The position numbers and the translations under genes are program-made. Below the pieces are notes generated by a model. That model saw only the letters and a list, made by a program, of their open reading frames with translations, made no database searches and was not told the origin of the DNA. A DNA stretch of 64,000 nt, taken from contig CAJXJN010000001.1 of the NCBI GenBank assembly GCA_913055205.1, positions 1 to 64,000 of the forward strand. The letters run 5' to 3'. Source of the stretch: an uncultured Sulfurovum sp. Lineage in GTDB: Bacteria; Campylobacterota; Campylobacteria; Campylobacterales; Sulfurovaceae. Every line of letters begins with the position of its first letter. Position 1 is the first letter of the stretch. Shown here one piece after another: positions 10,402 through 19,152 of the stretch.

Positions 10402-11156
10402 TGGCTATTGCTATCAGAAAACCTGACGAGATCGCTAAGCTCAAAAGAGCTGGTGAGATCGTTGGAAAAACACTTCAATATCTTCAAAATACTATCAAGC
10501 CAGGTATGACGCTTCATGAAATAGATGCTATGGGCGAAAAATATCTTCGTTCACTTGGTGCGGAACCTTCGTTTAAAGGTCTTTATGGATTTACCGGTTC
10601 TGTCTGTACTTCAGTCAATGAAGTATGTATCCATGGTGTACCTACAGACAGAGTGATCAAAGAGGGTGATATTTTAGGCTTGGATATCGGGACAAAGCTG
10701 GATGGTTACTATGGTGATGCAGCCATTACAATGGCAGTAGGTAAAGTAAGTGCAGAAGATGAAGCACTTATCGCATGTTCTAAAGATGCACTTTATCATG
10801 CGATTGATTCTATCAAAGTGGGTATGCGTTTTAAGGAATTGACGAAAATTCTTGAAGACTTTATTACTGAGAGAGGATTTGTTCCATTAAGAGATTATTG
10901 TGGTCATGGTATCGGTACCAAACCACATGATGAACCCAATATACCCAACTATCTTGAAGGCAAACCAAATCAGGGACCCAAGATAAAGAACGGTATGGTT
11001 TTTTGTTTGGAACCTATGGTATGTCAAAAGAGTGGTACACCGGTACTGCTTGAAGACAAATGGTCAGTAGTGAGTGAAGATCAACTTAAATCAGCCCACT
11101 ATGAGCACCAGGTAGCAGTAGTAGATGGTAAAGCTGTGATCTTGACTGAAGCATAA
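10401..11156 (+). CDS. map: Methionine aminopeptidase, type I
   Basis: The 251-residue enzyme removes N-terminal methionine from new proteins. The metal ligands are recognisable: aspartates in DIGTKLDGYYGDAA, the histidine in CGHGIGTKPHDEPNIPN, and glutamates in FCLEPMV and YEHQVAV. It follows secY as in many spc operons. Confidence 0.97.
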   Translation: MAIAIRKPDEIAKLKRAGEIVGKTLQYLQNTIKPGMTLHEIDAMGEKYLRSLGAEPSFKGLYGFTGSVCTSVNEVCIHGVPTDRVIKEGDILGLDIGTKLDGYYGDAAITMAVGKVSAEDEALIACSKDALYHAIDSIKVGMRFKELTKILEDFITERGFVPLRDYCGHGIGTKPHDEPNIPNYLEGKPNQGPKIKNGMVFCLEPMVCQKSGTPVLLEDKWSVVSEDQLKSAHYEHQVAVVDGKAVILTEA

Positions 11157-11215
11157 GCTTCATGATAACTTCAGAGTTTAAAACTATAAATATAGAAAAT
11201 TCATAAAGGAATACA

Positions 11216-11434
11216 ATGGCTAAAGATGATGTAATTGAAATTGACGGCAAAGTAGTTGAAGCGTTGCCAAATGCAACATTTAGAGTAGAGTTGGACAATG
11301 GGCATATCGTACTTTGTCACATTGCCGGTAAGATGAGAATGCACTACATCAAGATCCTTCCGGGCGATAAAGTAAAAGTAGAACTCACTCCTTACAGTTT
11401 AGATAAGGGCCGTATCACATTTAGATACAAATAA
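11216..11434 (+). CDS. infA: Translation initiation factor IF-1
   Basis: The 72-residue S1/OB-fold protein IF-1 ends [12 protein letters not shown]. It has an AAGGAA ribosome site. Normally rpmJ would follow directly; here about 3.2 kb intervenes. The last 72 nt recur in diverged form at 14318-14383, just before the alpha operon, so this end is one border of an insertion. Confidence 0.98.
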   Translation: MAKDDVIEIDGKVVEALPNATFRVELDNGHIVLCHIAGKMRMHYIKILPGDKVKVELTPYSLDKGRITFRYK

Positions 11435-11438
11435 TAAG

Positions 11439-11502
11439 GTAAGGTGCTGTCTCCTGATGGCACTATTTTATGTTTTGGTGCTGTGGGGACACAGCACCCT
11501 AC
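11439..11502. repeat. REP-like paired hairpin after infA
   Basis: The right arm, read on the minus strand, is GTAG followed by a hairpin with a 9-bp stem (GGTGCTGTG/CACAGCACC) and a 4-base loop. The left arm begins GTAAGGTGCTGTC and is more degenerate. The two face each other like a REPIN. It may also end infA transcription, since a T-rich stretch follows. Confidence 0.6.
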
Positions 11503-11581
11503 AAATTTTTATTTATCCTCCCCCAAAAAAACCACCAAACTTTTTGATAAAGATTAATTCCCTCCCCCATTCAAACTATGC

Positions 11582-11602
11582 TATACTTGAAAGCACTTTC
11601 AA
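11582..11602 (+). promoter_or_regulatory. Promoter and palindrome ahead of the cargo genes
   Basis: TATACT at 11582-11587 is a good -10 box. A perfect inverted repeat TTGAAAG-CA-CTTTCAA (11587-11602) covers the predicted start point, a position typical of a repressor operator. The cargo start codon follows at 11620 after a GGGGGAGAAG ribosome site. Confidence 0.45.
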
Positions 11603-11619
11603 AAACAGGGGGAGAAGTT

Positions 11620-12570
11620 ATGAAAAAGATTATAGGTTTACTACTATTTCTGCTTGCGGGGATACTCTTTGCAGATCAGATCGATGTCACTCAATCCCGG
11701 GGAACTGAGCAGAGTGTTATTGTTTCACTCAACCCTGCACCCGCTTCACCTGAAGTGGATGCCAACGTCACGATCGAAGCGGTCTTTGATGAAGCGCTCA
11801 ATCCGATTAGTACACAACACAGTGTTACGCTCAAACGTTTGACCGGACAAAAGAAAACATGGGGGATGTTTGGCTTTGGTGTTTCCAAAAACGATGATGA
11901 AACCATCAGCGGTTCTGTAGAGTATGACCAAAATGAAAATACCCTCTACTTTACCCCAGACCAGCCTCTTGCTGTAGGGTTTTATGAGATAGCGTTCAAA
12001 AATCTCATGAAGAAAATGCCCGGTACAGATATGCGTATCAAACCCATTGTCTACCGATTCTATGTCCCTGAAGTGGTTAACGGCTTCAAGCTGCCACCCG
12101 AACCCGATGAAGATAAAAACAATGAAACACTGCTTGGGCTTGACTTTAACCATAATGGGATCAGGGATGATGTGGAGAGGTGGATCATTACCCATTATGC
12201 CAACGACCCAAAATACCCGAAAACGAAAACGGCGATTGCACTTCAGTATGCTTGGGCAAGTCAGAGGATTTTGGAGAATCCTACAATGGAGAGCAAAAAA
12301 TATTTGGATGATGCCTTAGATTGTATGTATTATTGGGCAAATAAAGAAACAGATAAATACATGAATAATATGTCTGGTTTTGAAAGAGGAAAATTTAGAA
12401 GAAAATTATATGTTTTAAATGATCCTAGTTTAGATGATAAAATTTACAATACTAAAGAGCGTATTCAAGAATATTTCAAATTCAATGCCGCATTAAGTGG
12501 AAATATTTTTGATGGACGAGAAGAGAGCATTGATAACTGTCGCATCAATATTAATGAGCTGGGGGAGTAA
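11620..12570 (+). CDS. Exported protein with Ig-like domain and calcium-loop motif, unknown function
   Basis: From the ATG at 11620 the protein has 316 residues. That start is chosen because it gives a clean signal peptide (MKKIIGLLLFLLAGILFA) behind an excellent ribosome site. A bacterial Ig-like (Big_5/SbsA type) domain fits residues of about 25-145 (ANVTIEAVFDEALNPIS ... LYFTPDQPL ... GFYEIAF). Then comes a DFNHNGIRDDVERW loop resembling a calcium-binding EF-hand or thrombospondin-3 repeat, followed by a helical C-terminus. It ends one base before the next gene. I do not recognise a characterised family. Secretion and a partnership with the following hydrolase are inferences from order. 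Confidence 0.7.
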   Translation: MKKIIGLLLFLLAGILFADQIDVTQSRGTEQSVIVSLNPAPASPEVDANVTIEAVFDEALNPISTQHSVTLKRLTGQKKTWGMFGFGVSKNDDETISGSVEYDQNENTLYFTPDQPLAVGFYEIAFKNLMKKMPGTDMRIKPIVYRFYVPEVVNGFKLPPEPDEDKNNETLLGLDFNHNGIRDDVERWIITHYANDPKYPKTKTAIALQYAWASQRILENPTMESKKYLDDALDCMYYWANKETDKYMNNMSGFERGKFRRKLYVLNDPSLDDKIYNTKERIQEYFKFNAALSGNIFDGREESIDNCRININELGE

Positions 12571-12571
12571 G

Positions 12572-14290
12572 ATGAAAAAGTTTATTTTAGCAATGTCGGC
12601 GATTATTGGTTTTTCGGTTATAGTGTTTGCACTTCCTGTTAACGAGTGTAAAACAGATATCTATTTTGGTAATGGTGTTTGGAATACTGAAAAAAGTGCG
12701 GATATAAGTAGATAAGAACTTGATAATATCATTAAGGATGAAATCATCAAAGGAGATCCACTCCTCCAGACCAAATACGGAGAAGTTAAACTTCAATACA
12801 ATTGGGGTGGAGGTGCGATGGTGGATGTATTGGAAACCTACTATCAGCTAAAAAAAGAAGGGCAAGTGAATGACCTTGAGTTTTTTATGGTAATGATGAT
12901 CATCACAGGAGGGAATGCCGAACTCTCTACCTATGCAACTGGTGTAATGTTGGAGTCCATGCCGTTTGTAGTAGAAGCAGAACAAGAAAATGTAGATACG
13001 ATGATGCAAAAGTACTACAACGAAAGCTTCCGATACTCTCACAGAGTTCTACTCGTCTCCCATTCTCAAGGAAACCTCTTTGCAAACAGAGTATATGACA
13101 GTATCAATCCGTCTGATTATCAAAACTATTTTGCCAATGTACAGGTGGCATCACCGGCAAGCAGAGTACATGCATCAGACGGTACCTATATTACAGGCTG
13201 GGTCGATCCGATCATCAACCCTATTCCCGGAAGTATGGAGAGCAATGCTGACCTTGACGACTTTGGCGGGCATGCCTTTGTAACCGCATATCTGGACAGT
13301 TCAGATACCTACACCAAAATCGTAGATGCAATCAAAGCACAATTGGGGGTACTCGATACAATAGACTCCCAATGGAGCACCGACAAAGAGCTTGAAAGAG
13401 GCACCTGCGATTACCGCATCACCGTCAAGCACCGCTTCGATCCTGCACTGGAGATCGGAGAAAAGGTCTATCCGTTTGCACCAAACCAAAAGCTCTATAC
13501 GGCAACGAACCAAAAAAGCGGTGAAGTGGAATATGTTAAAGCAACCTGTGGCGGTACGGACTTTATGGATGACTGGGACGGAAAGAAAGACAATGAGTGT
13601 TGGATGATTGATAATCCTCAGGAGGAGAAAATAGGTGGAGAGTCATGTAAAGATCCATCTCTTTTTGAAGTGATATCTCAAACCGATCAAAATAGCAGAA
13701 ATTGGCGAGTTACCGTAAAAAACAAAGAAACTAACGAAACCATAACAGGCGTTTTTCCTTTTAATTTAAACGGGTCACTTTATCAGGTAGAAAGTGGTGA
13801 GTGGGTATTGGCTAGTTGTGGTGGTAGTAAGATTTTGAGTAGTTGGGATGGTCAACAGCCTAATGAGTTCTATATGATAGATAATGCACAAAAAGAGAAA
13901 ATAACAGCTGATATTCCTGATTATTGGTGTAGGGTTTTTGTTGAAATGGAATATTATAATGGGATGCTAAAGGGATTTTTTGAATATGAACGTGTCGAGT
14001 GCTGGAACTCTCTTAATAATAATGTTGATACAGTTCATTTTGTAGATTCGAATTTCGAAGGAGACAGAATATCTACAGAGGCTATGCAAACGATATTGCA
14101 GAATGATCATGATTCACTGGAGAGCTTAAGAGATCAATACTTTCAAGATAAAATAGCGCAATATGAAGAAGGGTATTCCTTTAGTTTGGAGTATGCACAG
14201 GAGCCCTACTGTGTTATTCGAGCAGATGAAGATGGATATGCTGATGTATTTTGTGCATCATGGAAACAGTTGTTATTTGAAGCAAATTAA
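12572..14290 (+). pseudogene. Secreted alpha/beta-hydrolase-like gene interrupted by one in-frame stop
   Basis: The frame from the ATG at 12572 gives a signal peptide (MKKFILAMSAIIGFSVIVFA) and then stops at TAA 12713-12715 (codon 48). The same frame is open again directly after the stop to 14290. Without the stop the product would be about 572 residues. The body has a nucleophile-elbow motif SHSQGN (serine codon 13064-13066), as in lipases and other serine hydrolases. After it come two tandem copies of a module of about 70 residues. The next ATG at 12818 would give 490 residues without a signal peptide. Either the gene is decaying, the stop is read through, or the base is a sequencing error. 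Confidence 0.75.
13407..13903 (+). repeat. Two tandem copies of a protein module of about 70 residues
   Basis: Copy 1 (about 13407-13632) runs from YRITVK to NPQEEKI, and copy 2 (about 13686-13903) from WRVTVK to NAQKEKI. Shared landmarks, in order, are RxTVK, a VxPFxxNxxLY segment, AxCGG, WDG, NExxMIDN and QxEKI. The spacing is conserved while the DNA has diverged, so the duplication is old. The cysteines suggest a secreted, carbohydrate- or surface-binding module, but I recognise no named domain. Confidence 0.7.
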
Positions 14291-14317
14291 CAGTTTAATA
14301 TCAAGTTATGAAGCAAG

Positions 14318-14383
14318 GGAGATAAAGTAAAAAATAGAACTTATAGCCTCGATAAAGGGCGTATCACATTTAGATACAAATAG
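14318..14383 (+). pseudogene. Diverged infA 3'-end remnant
   Basis: Read in frame the segment gives [21 protein letters not shown] and a TAG stop, against [23 protein letters not shown] in true infA (both quoted in part). Most base differences in the shared codons are synonymous (AGT/AGC, TTA/CTC, AAG/AAA, GGC/GGG, TAA/TAG). That is what two alleles of a functional gene from different lineages would show. It has no start or N-terminal part. Confidence 0.8.
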
Positions 14384-14386
14384 ACT

Positions 14387-14453
14387 GCCGGGTGTTGTCT
14401 GCTGACAACACCTTTTTTATTTTTTTGGTACCGTCAGGAGACACCACCCTGCA
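14387..14453. repeat. REP-like paired hairpin and rho-independent terminator
   Basis: A 9-bp stem GGTGTTGTC/GACAACACC (14391-14412) with loop TGCT is followed by a run of T, a standard terminator. A second, weaker hairpin in opposite orientation (14427-14448) completes a REPIN-like pair. It resembles the element after the other infA end. Confidence 0.7.
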
Positions 14454-14504
14454 TAAATCCCTCATTAAACACACAATATAAGAAAACGTTAAAATAAATT
14501 TGGG

Positions 14505-14669
14505 TATAATCCTCCTCCCTAAAACTATTAGGCTTAGGAAACTGCGTGAAGAATCTTTGATTAAGTAGCACTGATTACTCAAGGGTTGGATTATGGTACA
14601 TCAATAATCCACGCAACAAAAGAGTGCTCAATTAGCATTCCAGGTGCAAAAATATCGTAGGAGTAACCA
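14505..14669 (+). promoter_or_regulatory. Promoter and structured leader of the alpha operon
   Basis: TATAAT at 14505-14510 opens a leader of about 150 nt before rpmJ. In it, TGCGTG (14543-14548) can pair with CACGCA (14610-14615). Nested inside, GGATTAT (14588-14594) can pair with ATAATCC (14604-14610). In many bacteria S4 represses the alpha operon through a structured leader; that role here is inferred. Confidence 0.5.
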
Positions 14670-14783
14670 ATGAAGGTTAGACCATCAGTTAAAAAAATGT
14701 GCGATGATTGTAAGATCATTAAGCGCAAAGGTATCGTACGCGTGATTTGTAAAAATCCAAAACATAAACAGAGACAAGGATAA
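14670..14783 (+). CDS. rpmJ: 50S ribosomal protein L36
   Basis: The 37-residue protein [20 protein letters not shown] (first 20) has the zinc ligands CxxC, a later cysteine and a histidine, the zinc-binding form of L36. TAGGAG precedes the start. It ends 2 nt before rpsM. Confidence 0.97.
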   Translation: MKVRPSVKKMCDDCKIIKRKGIVRVICKNPKHKQRQG

Positions 14784-14785
14784 AC

Positions 14786-15148
14786 ATGGCACGTATTGCA
14801 GGTGTTGATTTACCACAAAAGAAAAGAATGGAGTATGCACTTACTTACATTTATGGTATTGGCTTGACAACTTCAAGAAAAATTCTTGATAGAACAGGTG
14901 TTGATTATAACAAAAGGGTACATGAACTTTCAGATGCTGAAGCAGCTTTGATCCGTAATGATATTCAAGAGAATGTTATGGTTGAAGGTGACCTTAGAAA
15001 AAAAGTAACTTTAGATATTAAAGCACTTATGGACTTGGGTAGCTATAGAGGTCTTAGACACAGAAGAGGGCTTCCTGTTCGTGGACAAAAAACAAAGACA
15101 AATGCGCGTACTAGAAAAGGTAAGCGTAAAACTGTCGGTGCAGCGTAA
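14786..15148 (+). CDS. rpsM: 30S ribosomal protein S13
   Basis: The 120-residue S13 protein starts [20 protein letters not shown] and ends with the basic tail [20 protein letters not shown]. It contacts the 50S subunit and tRNA. Confidence 0.97.
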   Translation: MARIAGVDLPQKKRMEYALTYIYGIGLTTSRKILDRTGVDYNKRVHELSDAEAALIRNDIQENVMVEGDLRKKVTLDIKALMDLGSYRGLRHRRGLPVRGQKTKTNARTRKGKRKTVGAA

Positions 15149-15161
15149 GGAGTAGCGAAGT

Positions 15162-15536
15162 ATGGCTAAGAAAAAAGCAAAAAAAAGTATTGCTAAAGGT
15201 GTAGTGTACGTAGCTGCAACTTTCAATAATACTGTAATTACAGTAACAGATGAAATGGGTAATGTTATTTCTTGGAGCAGTGCAGGTGCATTAGGTTTCA
15301 AAGGAAGCAAAAAGTCAACTCCTTTTGCAGCGACAGAAGCGGTAGCGGATGCGATGGCAAAAGCAAAAGAGAATGGTATTAAAGAAGTGGGAATTAAAGT
15401 ACAAGGTCCCGGTTCCGGTAGAGATACTGCGGTTAAAGCGATCGGTGCAACGGAAGGTATCCGTGTAACATTCTTAAAAGATATTACACCACTTCCACAT
15501 AATGGTTGTAGACCACCTAAGAAGAGAAGGGTATAA
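15162..15536 (+). CDS. rpsK: 30S ribosomal protein S11
   Basis: The 124-residue S11 protein of the platform ends with the conserved [18 protein letters not shown]. The asparagine-glycine pair there is the usual isoaspartate site. It follows rpsM by 13 nt. Confidence 0.97.
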   Translation: MAKKKAKKSIAKGVVYVAATFNNTVITVTDEMGNVISWSSAGALGFKGSKKSTPFAATEAVADAMAKAKENGIKEVGIKVQGPGSGRDTAVKAIGATEGIRVTFLKDITPLPHNGCRPPKKRRV

Positions 15537-15538
15537 GC

Positions 15539-16165
15539 ATGGCAAGATATAGAGGTCCAGTTGAAAAATTAGAAAGAAGACTTGGTGTTGATCTTGGATT
15601 AAAAGGTGAGAGAAAACTTGCTGGTAAAAGTGCATTGGAGAAAAGACCATATGCACCGGGACAACACGGACAGAGAAGAACAAAGATCAGTGAATACGGT
15701 CTTCAGCTTCAAGAGAAGCAAAAAGCTAAATTCATGTATGGTGTAAGTGAAAAACAATTTAGAGCACTTTATAAAGAAGCGAACTCTAAAGAGGGAAATA
15801 CGGGAGCGATCCTTATCCAACTTCTTGAGCAAAGACTTGATAACGTTGTTTACAGAATGGGATTTGCTACAACAAGAGCATCTGCCAGACAATTTGTAAA
15901 TCACGGACATGTATTAGTTGATGGAAAAAGAGTAGATATTCCTTCATTCAGAGTAAAAGCAGGTCAAAAGATCGAGATCAGAGAGAAAAGTAAAACGAAT
16001 CCTCAGATCCTTAGAGCAATCGAACTTACCAGCCAAACAGGTATGGTAGAATGGGTTGATATGGATAAAGAAAAACTTTTTGGTCTATTCACAAGAATTC
16101 CGGAAAGAGAAGAGATTGCAATCCCAGTTGAAGAGCGTCTAATCGTCGAGCTTTACTCTAAATAA
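15539..16165 (+). CDS. rpsD: 30S ribosomal protein S4
   Basis: The 208-residue S4 protein begins [20 protein letters not shown]. It contains an S4 RNA-binding domain ([20 protein letters not shown]) and lacks the N-terminal zinc-site cysteines, i.e. the C-minus form. S4 is a primary assembly protein and the classical alpha operon repressor. Confidence 0.97.
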   Translation: MARYRGPVEKLERRLGVDLGLKGERKLAGKSALEKRPYAPGQHGQRRTKISEYGLQLQEKQKAKFMYGVSEKQFRALYKEANSKEGNTGAILIQLLEQRLDNVVYRMGFATTRASARQFVNHGHVLVDGKRVDIPSFRVKAGQKIEIREKSKTNPQILRAIELTSQTGMVEWVDMDKEKLFGLFTRIPEREEIAIPVEERLIVELYSK

Positions 16166-16186
16166 TACATAAGTAAAGGCTAGCTA

Positions 16187-17188
16187 ATGAGAAAAATTAA
16201 AGTTGCACCATTTATGCCAACAGAGGTAGAAGTGAATGAGATCAGCGCTAATCGTGCTGAGATCATTGCTTACCCCTTTGAGAGCGGTTATGCTGTTACA
16301 CTTGCACACCCACTTAGAAGACTTATCCTAGGTTCTTCTATCGGTTATGCACCGATTTCTGTAAAGATCGAAGGTGCTGCACACGAGTTTGACAACATTA
16401 GAGGTATGCATGAAGATGTTGCTGTATTTATCATCAATCTTAAAAATATTCGTTTTAAAATTAAAGATGAAAGTGACAGAGTAGAGCTTAAATACTCTTT
16501 CTCCGGACATAAAGAAGTGACAGCAGAAGATCTTAACAATGATCAAATTGAAGTAGTAAACGGCGATCTTCCACTTGCTACATTGAATGAAGATGCAGAA
16601 CTGAACTTTACAGTAGTGATCTCAAAAGGTATTGGTTATGTACCAAGTGAAGACCTTAGAGATGATGTTGCCCCAGACAGTATCGCATTGGATGCTTTCT
16701 TTACTCCGGTAAGAAAAGCAAACTATAAGATAGAACCTGTACTTGTTGAGGACAATCCAAACTTTGAAAAGATCACATTTGATATTGAAACAGATGCTCA
16801 GATCGGTCCGGTAGAGGCATTTACAAATGCACTTGAAGTGATGAATAAGCAGCTTTCTGTATTTAATGGTGTCCTTGATGTTGATATCAGTACTACACCG
16901 GTAAAAAGAAACAGCGACGATAGTGAACTCAAACCTTTTATGCAGACTGTGGATAGTCTTGGGCTTAGTGCAAGATCATTCAACTCACTTGACAGAGCAG
17001 GTTTGAAATTCCTTGGTGAATTGGTATTGATGAGTGAAAATGAGATTAAAAATATCAAAAACCTTGGTAAAAAATCTTTAGATGAAATCAATGAATGTCT
17101 CGTAGAGCATGGATTTGGTTCTGAGTTTGAACTCGCAGATGTTACAAGAGCGAATCTTGTGAAAAAAATAGAACAACTTAAAGCATAG
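16187..17188 (+). CDS. rpoA: RNA polymerase alpha subunit
   Basis: The 333-residue protein has the N-terminal dimerisation domain (YAVTLAHPLRRLILGSSIGY), a linker, and the C-terminal domain with LDRAGLKFLGELVLMSENEI (NSLDRAG helix start), which binds UP elements and activators. The order rpsD-rpoA-rplQ is standard. Confidence 0.98.
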   Translation: MRKIKVAPFMPTEVEVNEISANRAEIIAYPFESGYAVTLAHPLRRLILGSSIGYAPISVKIEGAAHEFDNIRGMHEDVAVFIINLKNIRFKIKDESDRVELKYSFSGHKEVTAEDLNNDQIEVVNGDLPLATLNEDAELNFTVVISKGIGYVPSEDLRDDVAPDSIALDAFFTPVRKANYKIEPVLVEDNPNFEKITFDIETDAQIGPVEAFTNALEVMNKQLSVFNGVLDVDISTTPVKRNSDDSELKPFMQTVDSLGLSARSFNSLDRAGLKFLGELVLMSENEIKNIKNLGKKSLDEINECLVEHGFGSEFELADVTRANLVKKIEQLKA

Positions 17189-17206
17189 TTGTATTAAAGG
17201 AAAGAC

Positions 17207-17557
17207 ATGAGACATAAGCACGGTTACCGTAAATTAAATAGAACGTCTTCTCACAGAGCAGCGCTTCTTAAAAACCTTTCTATTGCTTTGACAAAAGAGG
17301 GTAGAATCGAGACTACATTGCCGAAAGCCAAAGAGCTTAGAAGCTACTATGAAAAATTGATCACAAAAGCATCGACTGGTGATTTTAATGCACATAGAGC
17401 GATTTTTGCAATGTTGCAACACAAAGAGTGTACAAATACGATTGTAAACGAGATCGCACCAAAGTATGCAGAGAGAAACGGTGGATATACAAGAATTATT
17501 AAAACACGTATGAGAAAAGGTGATTCAGCACCTATGGCTATCATCGAATTGGTATAA
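17207..17557 (+). CDS. rplQ: 50S ribosomal protein L17
   Basis: The 116-residue L17 protein starts [20 protein letters not shown] and ends IIELV. Its 3' half recurs at about 19245-19476, after the histidine kinase gene, including an 82-bp identical block (17445-17526 and 19304-19385). The copy here is complete and presumably functional. Confidence 0.97.
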   Translation: MRHKHGYRKLNRTSSHRAALLKNLSIALTKEGRIETTLPKAKELRSYYEKLITKASTGDFNAHRAIFAMLQHKECTNTIVNEIAPKYAERNGGYTRIIKTRMRKGDSAPMAIIELV

Positions 17558-17584
17558 TTCGGTCATACCACTGAAACTACAGTA

Positions 17585-17605
17585 TTTCAAGGCTTTGCCT
17601 TGAAA
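17585..17605 (+). terminator. Hairpin after rplQ
   Basis: A perfect 9-bp stem TTTCAAGGC/GCCTTGAAA with a TTT loop lies 28 nt after the rplQ stop. There is no T-run, so termination may be partial. A degraded version follows the rplQ remnant near 19445. Confidence 0.5.
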
Positions 17606-17767
17606 GCTTCCTTACCCTAAAACCTGCCAACTTTTTTACAACATTAAATCTTTTTATTGATCTTCTCCCTGCTAGACCTAAAGGGCAGCTCTAAAAAACA
17701 TGGATATATGACTAAAATGAGTTATTTACTTGAGTTTTTCTATGTTTATTGAGAGCGCTATTTTTGA

Positions 17768-17773
17768 TATAAT
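17768..17773 (+). promoter_or_regulatory. Promoter of the histidine kinase gene
   Basis: TATAAT lies 26 nt before the chosen ATG. TTATTG at 17746-17751 is a possible -35 box with a 16-bp spacer. A GGGGGG ribosome site sits at 17786-17791. Confidence 0.5.
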
Positions 17774-17799
17774 AGTGTAAAAGACGGGGGGTGTACGTT

Positions 17800-19152
17800 A
17801 TGGAGAAAGGAAATATAATCAGAAGAACGATAGATGAAAGGCAGTTATGGTTACTGTTCACTAATCTTCCGCTGGGTCTTTTGGGTACATTGGTAAGTGC
17901 TGTTGTGGTTGCGATCATCTTCTCAGACGCTATAGAGCAGTCTAGATTGGAGGGATGGTTACTGACCATGATGACAGTTGTGGCTTTGCGCTATATTCTT
18001 TATCTTTACTTCAAGTCTAAAATCAAAAGTGAAAAGCAGTATAGAAAATGGGAAATACTGTTTTCAATCGGTCTCTTTGCAACCGCTCTGGTCTGGGCAG
18101 CATCGGTATCACTTTTTTTTACGAAAGCTTCACTTTCTGATCAGCTCCTGCTCTCTTTTGTTTTAGGCGGTATGGTTTCAGGAGCGATGTCTGTAGCAGC
18201 ATACCGGTTTTATCTTTATGCACTCTACAATGTCCCGATTCTCGGTGTGTTGATGATCTATGTATTTATAAGCGGCAATTATTATTTTGGGGGTATGGTA
18301 GTCCTTTATATGATGATCACACTCGTAAATGCAAAACGTATGGCAGATGACTCTGCCAAGGTTCAGATACTTCAAATGAACAATGACAGACTCATAGAGC
18401 GTTTAATGAAGGAGAAAAACAGCGTCAAAGAAGCATTGGAAGAGGCAACAAATGCGAATAGTATGAAAGATCTGTTTATCGGTAATATCAGTCATGAATT
18501 CAGGACACCTCTAAATGCGATACAGGGTTTTTCTCAGGTGCTTCAGTATCAACCGGATGTGCCTGACAGCACGGTTACTATACTCAAGAAGATCAATGCC
18601 TCTGGAAATAAGCTATTGGCTCTTGTAGATGTACTGATGCAGTATTCTAAATATAAATCAGGTAATCTTGAGTATGTGCCAACAAAGGGTATGGTTCAAG
18701 AGGTCGTCTCTTCACTGGTTTCACAAGAGCGTGTAAGGGTATTGGAAAAACAGCTTACATTTGAGGTGGATATTCCGTCCAATACAATCATAGAGGCTGA
18801 TTTTGTAATGCTTAAATCTGTACTGAATATTGTGATCGAGGATGCCATTGAAAATGCACCAAAAGAGAGTAGAGTCATGATCACCGCCTTTTTGCAATCA
18901 GAGAATGATAGCTTCGTGATGAAAATATGTAACACAGGACCGGCACTGAAGAGTGAAGATACCAAAGAGCTTTTTGACCCGTTTGTGCAGATGCAGGGCA
19001 ATCACGAAAATCGAAACCTTGCCAGGGGACTGGGTTTTTACATCGCAAAAGGGATGATAGAAGATTTTCACCAAGGTTCATGTAGGCTTTTCAATACTCA
19101 AACAGAAGGATATTGTGTAGAGTTATCCATCCCCAATAAAGAAAATAAATAA
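17800..19152 (+). CDS. Orphan membrane-bound sensor histidine kinase
   Basis: The 450-residue protein starts at the ATG at 17800, 8 nt after the G-rich ribosome site; a GTG at 17791 would sit inside that site. The N-terminal 185 residues hold about six hydrophobic segments and no clear periplasmic sensor domain. A short coiled coil leads to a HisKA domain with the H-box ISHEFRTPLNAI (phospho-acceptor His232). An HATPase domain follows: the N-box LNIVIEDAIENAP is degenerate, while the F-box ELFDPF and G2 box GLGFYIAK are present. No response regulator is adjacent. The gene lies between rplQ and a diverged rplQ remnant, so it appears to be cargo inserted at the end of the alpha operon. Confidence 0.9.
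   Translation: MEKGNIIRRTIDERQLWLLFTNLPLGLLGTLVSAVVVAIIFSDAIEQSRLEGWLLTMMTVVALRYILYLYFKSKIKSEKQYRKWEILFSIGLFATALVWAASVSLFFTKASLSDQLLLSFVLGGMVSGAMSVAAYRFYLYALYNVPILGVLMIYVFISGNYYFGGMVVLYMMITLVNAKRMADDSAKVQILQMNNDRLIERLMKEKNSVKEALEEATNANSMKDLFIGNISHEFRTPLNAIQGFSQVLQYQPDVPDSTVTILKKINASGNKLLALVDVLMQYSKYKSGNLEYVPTKGMVQEVVSSLVSQERVRVLEKQLTFEVDIPSNTIIEADFVMLKSVLNIVIEDAIENAPKESRVMITAFLQSENDSFVMKICNTGPALKSEDTKELFDPFVQMQGNHENRNLARGLGFYIAKGMIEDFHQGSCRLFNTQTEGYCVELSIPNKENK

Larger units (their letters stand above)
11435..14383 (+). other. Cargo insertion between infA and rpmJ, bounded by duplicated infA 3' ends
   Basis: This 2.9-kb block separates infA from the alpha operon. Its left border is the intact infA 3' end and its right border a second infA tail (14318-14383). 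They share 23 identical bases (11411-11433 and 14360-14382). Each tail is followed by a hairpin element (11439-11502 and 14387-14453). The cargo is two genes for secreted proteins. No integrase, transposase or typical target-site duplication is visible, so the mechanism is open. Confidence 0.65.

Noticed and set aside
12572-12715. 47-residue signal-peptide frame as an independent small secreted protein
   Set aside because: The same frame reopens immediately after the stop, and the following residues continue naturally into the hydrolase, so an interrupted gene is simpler.
11435-14383. Ordinary IS insertion between infA and rpmJ
   Set aside because: No transposase, no short target duplication. 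The flanking repeat is coding sequence of infA with mostly synonymous changes, which an IS would not produce.
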